Origin: an uncultured Comamonadaceae bacterium
GTDB taxonomy: Bacteria > Pseudomonadota > Gammaproteobacteria > Burkholderiales > Burkholderiaceae
Direction: 5' to 3'
Assembly (NCBI GenBank): GCA_946482115.1
Contig: CAMLQP010000085.1
Coordinates: forward strand, 1 to 10,292
Length of the DNA: 10,292 nucleotides
Shown here: positions 1-5,200 of the stretch, one piece after another
How positions within the stretch are numbered: position 1 is the first letter of the stretch
How the letters are laid out: each line of letters opens with the position of its first letter
Notes under the pieces: generated by a model
What the model saw: only the letters and a program-made list of their open reading frames with translations
What the model was told of the DNA's origin: nothing
Database searches by the model: none
Made by a program: the position numbers and the translations under genes

Positions 1-1
1 C

Positions 2-328
2 ACGCTGGTGCAGCGCCGCACCACTGGCCGGCTGCCGGCGGCGCAGGCGGGCGAACTGACCGGCCAGGCCCTGAGCCTGCTGGAGGTGACGATCAAGACC
101 GGCCGCACCCACCAGATCCGGGTGCATTTGTCGCACGCCGGACATCCCATCGTGGGCGATGACAAATACGGCGACTTCGAATTGAACCGCCAATTCCAGA
201 AGCTGGGGTTGCGGCGCATGTTCCTGCACGCCTGGCGGCTGGCCTTGCGCCACCCGGTCAGCGGAGAAATGCTGCAATTGGAAGCCGCATTGCCGCCCGA
301 GCTGGCGCCCTGGGTGAAATTGACGTAA
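2..328 (+). CDS. rluC: 23S rRNA pseudouridine synthase RluC, C-terminal part (5' truncated by window)
   Basis: This is the last 109 codons of an RluA-family pseudouridine synthase; the reading frame is open to the window edge, so the true start lies upstream. In E. coli RluC converts uridines 955, 2504 and 2580 of 23S rRNA to pseudouridine. What is visible is the C-terminal family signature: a KTGRTHQIRVH motif, then GHPIVGDDKYG, then an NRQFQKLGLRRMFLHAW stretch typical of RluC rather than RluA or RluD. The S4 domain and the catalytic aspartate motif (HRLDxxTSG type) lie outside the window and cannot be checked. The gene stops with TAA 85 bases before the H-NS gene, and I see no strong terminator after it. 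RluD or another RluA paralogue is the alternative; the FNRQ-type stretch makes RluC more likely. Confidence 0.88.
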   Translation, partial: TLVQRRTTGRLPAAQAGELTGQALSLLEVTIKTGRTHQIRVHLSHAGHPIVGDDKYGDFELNRQFQKLGLRRMFLHAWRLALRHPVSGEMLQLEAALPPELAPWVKLT

Positions 329-367
329 TTGAATATTTCATTCCGCCCGCCATTCCCGGCATCTGGT

Positions 368-373
368 TAGAAT
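368..373 (+). promoter_or_regulatory. Candidate -10 box upstream of the H-NS gene
   Basis: The 85-base gap between rluC and the H-NS gene is richer in A and T than its surroundings. It holds TAGAAT, one mismatch from the sigma-70 -10 consensus, 40 bases before the start codon. No good -35 box lies at 16-18 bases spacing, so this is a weak prediction. Autoregulation through this AT-rich leader would fit H-NS biology but is only inferred. Confidence 0.3.
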
Positions 374-403
374 TGCACCGTCGTTATTTTTTGTTCCACT
401 TCC

Positions 404-408
404 AAGGA
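404..408 (+). promoter_or_regulatory. Ribosome binding site of the H-NS gene
   Basis: AAGGA lies five bases before the ATG at 414 and fixes that start. Confidence 0.7.
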
Positions 409-413
409 TTGAA

Positions 414-731
414 ATGCCCAGTTATTCCGATCTGATCAATCAGGCCCAGGCATTGATGGCCCAGGCCGAGCAGGTGCGCAAACAGGAATTGGCCAATGTG
501 ATTGCCGAAATCAAGGCCAAGATGAAGGAATACGGCGTTACCGTCGCCGATCTCGGCGGTGCTGCCAGCGCTCCCCGCAAGGCCGGCGGCAAATCCAAGT
601 CGAAATCGACCGCGCCGGCAAAATACCGGGGCCCGAACGGTGAAACCTGGGCCGGCGGCCTGGGCCGCAAGCCCGAATGGGTGCGGGCCATCCTCGCGGC
701 TGGCAAGAGCATCGAGGATTACCGCATCTGA
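414..731 (+). CDS. H-NS family nucleoid-associated DNA-binding protein (BpH3-like)
   Basis: This is a 105-residue protein of the H-NS histone family, small basic proteins that coat AT-rich DNA, bridge helices and silence genes. Residues about 5-42 are an Ala/Glu/Lys/Gln-rich helical stretch expected to form the dimerisation coiled coil. Residues about 54-68 are a Lys/Ser/Gly-rich linker. The C-terminal domain begins at KYRGPNGETW, the usual betaproteobacterial opening, and ends at EDYRI. The DNA-contact loop reads WAGGLGRKP, where E. coli H-NS has WTGQGRTP and many betaproteobacterial forms have WxGRGRxP, so the usual Q/R-G-R core is altered and one residue longer. The ATG has a good ribosome site, AAGGA at 404-408, five bases upstream. 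A strong terminator follows, so the gene is probably monocistronic. It sits between rluC and a HAD gene. Confidence 0.93.
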   Translation: MPSYSDLINQAQALMAQAEQVRKQELANVIAEIKAKMKEYGVTVADLGGAASAPRKAGGKSKSKSTAPAKYRGPNGETWAGGLGRKPEWVRAILAAGKSIEDYRI

Positions 732-756
732 CCACTCGCCGGCGCCCTGCAGGCGC

Positions 757-763
757 TATAAAT
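757..763 (+). promoter_or_regulatory. Candidate -10 element (TATAAAT) for the HAD-rsuA operon
   Basis: TATAAAT between the H-NS stop codon and the terminator differs by one base from the -10 consensus and stands out in GC-rich DNA. Transcription would start near 769, inside the left arm of the terminator stem, so the transcript would carry a slightly shortened hairpin. No convincing -35 box is present; the best nearby match, CTGACC at 728-733, is too far away. Confidence 0.3.
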
Positions 764-766
764 ACC

Positions 767-805
767 GGGGCGCAACCCATGGTCGCATGGGGCGCCCCTT
801 TTTTT
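767..805 (+). terminator. Strong Rho-independent terminator of the H-NS gene
   Basis: GGGGCGC at 767-773 pairs with GCGCCCC at 792-798, and inside it CCCATG at 776-781 pairs with CATGGG at 786-791. That gives 13 base pairs with a two-base AA bulge (774-775) and a GTCG tetraloop. Seven T residues follow immediately at 799-805. This is a textbook intrinsic terminator 35 bases after the H-NS stop codon. It ends 8 bases before the HAD start at 814, so the HAD gene must be transcribed by read-through or from its own promoter. Confidence 0.92.
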
Positions 806-813
806 CGGGTTCC

Positions 814-1473
814 ATGACCGCTCGCCGCTTCGACCTCATTGCCTTCGACTGGGATGGCACCCTGTTCGATTCCACCGCCATCATCGTGCGCTGCATCCAG
901 GCGGCCGTGCGCGACGTGGGCGGCCAGCCACCCAGCGACCGTGACGCCTCCTACGTGATCGGCATGGGCCTGATGCAGGCGCTGGCTCATGCGGCGCCCG
1001 ACGTGCCGCCCGAGAAGTACCCCGAGCTGGGCGCGCGCTACCGCCACCACTACCTGCGCCTCCAGGACGAGCTGAGCCTGTTCGAGGGCGTGCTGCCGCT
1101 GCTGGCCGAGCTGCGCGGGCGCGGCCACTGGCTGGCGGTGGCCACCGGCAAGAGCCGCCGCGGCCTGGACGAGTGCCTGGGGATGGCGGAGCTCAAGGGT
1201 CTGTTCGACGATTCCCGCACGGCCGACGAGACCGCCGGCAAGCCTCACCCGCTGATGCTGCAGGAGCTGATGGCCGCCTGGAGCGTGCCGCCCGAGCGCA
1301 CGCTGATGATCGGCGACACCACGCACGACCTGCAGATGGCCCGCAATGCCGGCTGCGCCAGTGTGGCGGTGAGCTACGGCGCGCACGAGCCTTCCGGCTT
1401 CGCCGCGCTGGCGCCGCTGCACATCGCCCATTCGGTGGGCGAGCTGCGTGACTGGCTGCTGGGCAACGCATGA
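814..1473 (+). CDS. HAD-superfamily (subfamily IA) phosphatase, phosphoglycolate phosphatase-like
   Basis: This is a 219-residue cytoplasmic HAD hydrolase. All four HAD motifs are visible: motif I DWDGT with nucleophile D12 and acid/base D14, motif II threonine in ATGKS (T111), motif III lysine in GKPHP (K143), and motif IV GDTTHD (D168 and D172), which holds magnesium. Residues about 18-90 form the helical cap of subfamily I, as in Gph. Such enzymes dephosphorylate small molecules such as 2-phosphoglycolate or nucleotides, but the exact substrate cannot be read from the sequence. The start at ATG 814 puts the nucleophile at the usual distance from the N-terminus. An in-frame ATG at 787 lies inside the terminator stem and is rejected. 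No good ribosome site precedes 814. The stop overlaps the rsuA start as ATGA, so the two genes are probably translationally coupled. Confidence 0.9.
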   Translation: MTARRFDLIAFDWDGTLFDSTAIIVRCIQAAVRDVGGQPPSDRDASYVIGMGLMQALAHAAPDVPPEKYPELGARYRHHYLRLQDELSLFEGVLPLLAELRGRGHWLAVATGKSRRGLDECLGMAELKGLFDDSRTADETAGKPHPLMLQELMAAWSVPPERTLMIGDTTHDLQMARNAGCASVAVSYGAHEPSGFAALAPLHIAHSVGELRDWLLGNA

Positions 1474-2201
1474 AACTGGAAGAGATACTGTTCTCGCAGG
1501 GCTTTGGCACCCGCCGTGTGTGCGCCGGCCTGATCCAGCAGGGCCGTGTGCGGGTCGGTGAGCCGCCGGTGCCGTGCACCGATGCCTGGGCCGACTTCGA
1601 GCCCGAGGGCCTGCTTTTCGAGGTGCAGGGTGAGCCGTGGGCCTACCACCAGCGTGCCTACCTGCTGATGCACAAGCCGGCTGGTCACGAGTGCTCGCAG
1701 AAGCCCGGCGCATACCCCAGCATCTACACGCTGCTGCCCGCGCCGCTGCGCCAGCGCGGCGGCGGTGCGGCAGCTGGCGTGCAGGCCGTGGGCCGGCTCG
1801 ATCAGGACACCACCGGGCTGCTGCTGCTGTCCGACGATGGCCAGTTCATCCACCGGCTCACCTCGCCCCGCCACCACGTGCCCAAGGTGTACGAGGTGAC
1901 CGTGAAACACGCGCTGGACGAGCGCCAGGTGCGGCGGCTGCTGGACGGCGTGGTGCTCGACGACGACCCGCGGCCGGTGCGCGCGGCGGCCTGCGAGGCG
2001 GTGACGCCCCAACATCTGCGGCTGACGCTGACCGAGGGCAAGTACCACCAGGTCAAGCGCATGGTGGCGGCGGTCGGCAACCGCGTGGAGGCGCTGCACC
2101 GCTCGCGCATCGGCGATCTGGTGCTGCCCGACGGGCTGCCGCCCGGAGGCTGGCGCTGGCTGACCGCGGACGAGGTCGCGGACCTCACCCGCAAGCGCTG
2201 A
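1470..2201 (+). CDS. rsuA: 16S rRNA pseudouridine synthase RsuA
   Basis: This 243-residue protein is a close match in layout to E. coli RsuA, which makes pseudouridine 516 in 16S rRNA during small-subunit assembly. Residues 1 to about 50 are a divergent S4 RNA-binding domain. The catalytic domain opens with LLMHKPAGHECS (about 65-76). It carries the signature GRLDQDTTGLLLL with catalytic D111, then TSPRHHVPKVYEV (131-143) and GKYHQVKRM (190-198), all in the expected order and spacing. The TSPRHH and HQVKRM stretches separate RsuA from RluB, RluE and RluF. A small Gly/Ala-rich insert (about 96-105) precedes the catalytic motif. It overlaps the HAD gene by 4 bases, so expression probably depends on that gene's transcript. 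A possible weak terminator follows. A second rRNA pseudouridine synthase, rluC, lies 1.1 kb upstream. Confidence 0.93.
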   Translation: MKLEEILFSQGFGTRRVCAGLIQQGRVRVGEPPVPCTDAWADFEPEGLLFEVQGEPWAYHQRAYLLMHKPAGHECSQKPGAYPSIYTLLPAPLRQRGGGAAAGVQAVGRLDQDTTGLLLLSDDGQFIHRLTSPRHHVPKVYEVTVKHALDERQVRRLLDGVVLDDDPRPVRAAACEAVTPQHLRLTLTEGKYHQVKRMVAAVGNRVEALHRSRIGDLVLPDGLPPGGWRWLTADEVADLTRKR

Positions 2202-2218
2202 CGCCGAGGGTTTCCCGG

Positions 2219-2250
2219 GGGGCGGTGACGGCGCGTTGCCCCAGTTTTTT
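2219..2250 (+). terminator. Possible weak Rho-independent terminator after rsuA
   Basis: GGGGC at 2219-2223 pairs with GCCCC at 2238-2242, extendable by two G-U pairs, and six T residues follow at 2245-2250 after a two-base AG gap. The stem is short and the loop large (10-14 bases), so this is only a candidate. Its position 18 bases after the rsuA stop fits the end of the HAD-rsuA unit. Confidence 0.4.
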
Positions 2251-2283
2251 CCACTACCATGCGAGTGATCGGCGGCCTCGTGG

Positions 2284-5200
2284 ATGGCTGCCCGCCATCC
2301 GACCACGGGGACCCCTCACTTGGTACGACAGCTGGTTGTGGATGAGGCGCTCCGCCTGCAGGCCCTGCAGGCCTACGGGGTGCTGGACACACCGCCCGAG
2401 GAAGCCTTTGACCGCCTGACCTACCTGGCGGCGCGGCTCTGTGCCGCGCCCATGGCCGCGATCACGCTGGTCGACGCGGACCGCCTGTGGTTCAAGTCCC
2501 GCATCGGCCTGGCGTCCGAGGCGTCCCCGCGCGTGTCCTCGTTCTGCGACCACGGCATCCGCTCGCCCGAACTCGTCGTCGTGCCCGACGCCTCGCGCGA
2601 CGCACGTTTTGCCCGCAACCCTCTGGTCGTGGGCCCGCCCGGCGTACGCTTTCACGCCTGCGTACCGCTGGTCACGCCGCAAGGCCTGGCGATCGGTGCG
2701 CTGGAGGTGATGGACACGCAGGCCCGCGATCTCGACCCGCTGCAGCGGGAGGCCTTGCAGGCGCTGGGTGAGCAGGTGATGACCCTGCTGGAGCTGCGGC
2801 TGCGCGAGCAGGCCTTGCAACGCCTGGAGCGCGAGCGCGAATGGATACATGCGGCGCTGCTGCGGCAGGCCGAAACCCTGCAGATTGCCGGGCGCATGGC
2901 GCGCGTGGGCGGCTGGATCATCGAATTCGGAGCGACGCAGCTGATCTGGTCGGACACGGTGGCGGAGATCCACGGGCTGGAGGCGGGCCGCACCGTGACG
3001 CTGGAGGAGGCCGTCACCTTCTACCCGGAGCCTTACCACGACCGGCTGTTGCACTGCATCCGCCGCTGCGGGCGCGAAGGGCAGCCGTTCGACGAGGAAA
3101 TGCAGATCGTCGACGTGCAGGGCCGGCGGATCTGGGTGCGCATCATGGGGCAGGCGGTGCGCGGCGCCAGCGGCCAGATCGCGCGCATCCAGGGCGTGCT
3201 GCAGGACATCTCGATGCGCAAGCAGGCCGAGGACGAGCTCGCGCGCAGCGAGGCGAACTTCCGCCGCCTGGCCGACGCCATGCCCATCGTGGTCTGGACC
3301 GCCGAACCCGATGGCACGGTCGATTTCATCAACCACGCGCTCTACGAGTTCACCACCGCGGCGACCGTGCGCGACCGTGGCATCGACTGGCTGCGTTCGG
3401 TGCACCCCGAGGACCGCGATCGGGTCCGTGAGCGGTGGATGACTTGCGTGCGCAGCGGCGAGCACTACCAGGCCGAGTACCGCCTGCGCCGCCTGGACAG
3501 CCCGGCCGAAGGGGCCGTCTACCGCTGGTACCTTTCGGAGGCCGAGCCGGTGCGCGACGAGGCCGGCCGCATCGTCAAATGGTACGGTAGCAACATCGAC
3601 ATCGATGCCACCAAGGCCACCGAGGCCGCGATGGCGTCGCTGGCCGATCGGCTGTCGTCGACGCTGGAAACGATCAGCGATGCCTTCGTCCGGCTGGACC
3701 GCGACTGGCGGCTGGTCTACCTGAACGCGGCCGCCGAGCGCATGACCGGGCGCGTCCGCGGCGAGGTGCTGGGCATGGTGTTCTGGGAGGCCTTCCCGCT
3801 CGCGGTGGGCAGCGAGCTGGAGCGCCGCTACCGCCAGGCCATGGAGGAGCGCCACCCGCTGGCCTTCGAGGCCTACGGGCCGACGGTGCAGCGGTGGGTG
3901 GACGTGCGGGTCCAGCCGGTGGACGACGGACTGGTCATCTACAGCCGGGACATCACCGCGCGCCGGCAGGCCGAGGAGCAGGCCGAACGCGACCGCGAGA
4001 CCCGGGCCAAGCTGCTGCGCATCCAGCAGGAGGTGGCGACGGTGGACCTGCCGCTGGCCGAGCTGCTGGCCCTCATGTGTCGGCGGGCGATGGAAGTGAC
4101 CGCCGCCAGTGGCGGCGAGGCGGAGCTGGTCGAGGGGGAGCGGCTGGTGACCCTGGCGTCCGAAGGTTCCTCCGCGCGGCCGGTGGGCGTGGCCATCGGC
4201 CTGCACGATTCGCTGGGCGGGCTCGCGGTGCGCAGCGGGCAGGCCCTCATCAGCCACGATGCCTGGGAGGACCCACGGGTGGACCAGTCCATCGCGCGCC
4301 GCTACGGAGTGCGGTCCATCGTGGTCGCGCCGCTGCGGACCGGGCAGGGCATCATCGGGGTGCTGCGGCTGACCCACCACGAGCCCGCGCGCTTCGGCCA
4401 GCACGACCTCGACCACGTGCAGATGCTGGTGGAAACCATGGGGGCCACGGTCCAGCGTCAGCGCATCGCCGAACAGCTCAAGGCCTCGGAACTGCAATAC
4501 CGGCTGCTGTTCGACCAGAACCCCTATCCCCTGTGGGTCAGCCGCGCGGGCGGCCTGAAGATACTCGCCGTCAACCCGGCCGCCATCCGGCACTATGGCT
4601 ACAGCGAGGCCGAGTTCCTGGGGATGCGCATCACGGACCTGTGGCCGCCGGAGTGGCGCGAGGAGCTGCGGGCCCGGGCCCTGGACCGGCTGGCGATGCC
4701 CGGCACCTTCGTGCTGGAGAGCCGGCACCGGCGCAAGGATGGGTCGGTGATCGACGTGGAGGTGACGGCCAACGTGATCGATTTCAATGGCCAGCAGGCC
4801 CACCTGTGCCTGATGGCCGACGTCACCGAGCGCCGCCGCGTCGAGCGCGACCTGGCACGGGTGAGCCGGGCCCAGCGCATGCTCAGCGCCTGCAACGAGG
4901 CGCTGATCCGGACCGAGGACGAGGCGACGCTGCTGGAGCGCATCTGCGCCATCACGGTCGAGATCGGTGGTTACCGCATGGCCTGGGTGGGTTATGCCCG
5001 GGACGACGCCGGCCAGGCCGTCGTTCCGGTGGCGCATGCCGGCAGCGACGACGGTTTCCTGTCGGGCGTGCAGGTTTCCTGGTCGGCTGACAGCCCCTAC
5101 GGCCAGGGCGCCGTCGGCCGCACGGTGCGGGGCCGGTCGGCGGTCATCGTGCCGGAGCTCGGGCTGTCGACGTCGACGGATCCGTGGGGCGCGCGAGAGC

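Noticed and set aside
559..813. Upstream extension of the HAD reading frame
   Set aside because: It would overlap most of the H-NS gene and read through the terminator stem. The added residues are Arg/Pro/Ala-rich without homology, and HAD proteins normally begin shortly before the DxDGT motif.
787..813. In-frame ATG 787 as HAD start
   Set aside because: It lies in the right arm of a strong terminator hairpin and would add a nonconserved MGRPFFSGS stretch.
538..2306. Long antisense frames opposite the HAD and rsuA genes
   Set aside because: They are Arg/Ala/His-rich shadows of two genes whose catalytic motifs are intact on the + strand. They also run through the H-NS terminator region without any promoter or ribosome site.
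2259..2345. 28-codon leader ORF overlapping the start of the GGDEF/EAL gene
   Set aside because: It has no ribosome site and no recognisable peptide; such a frame is expected by chance.
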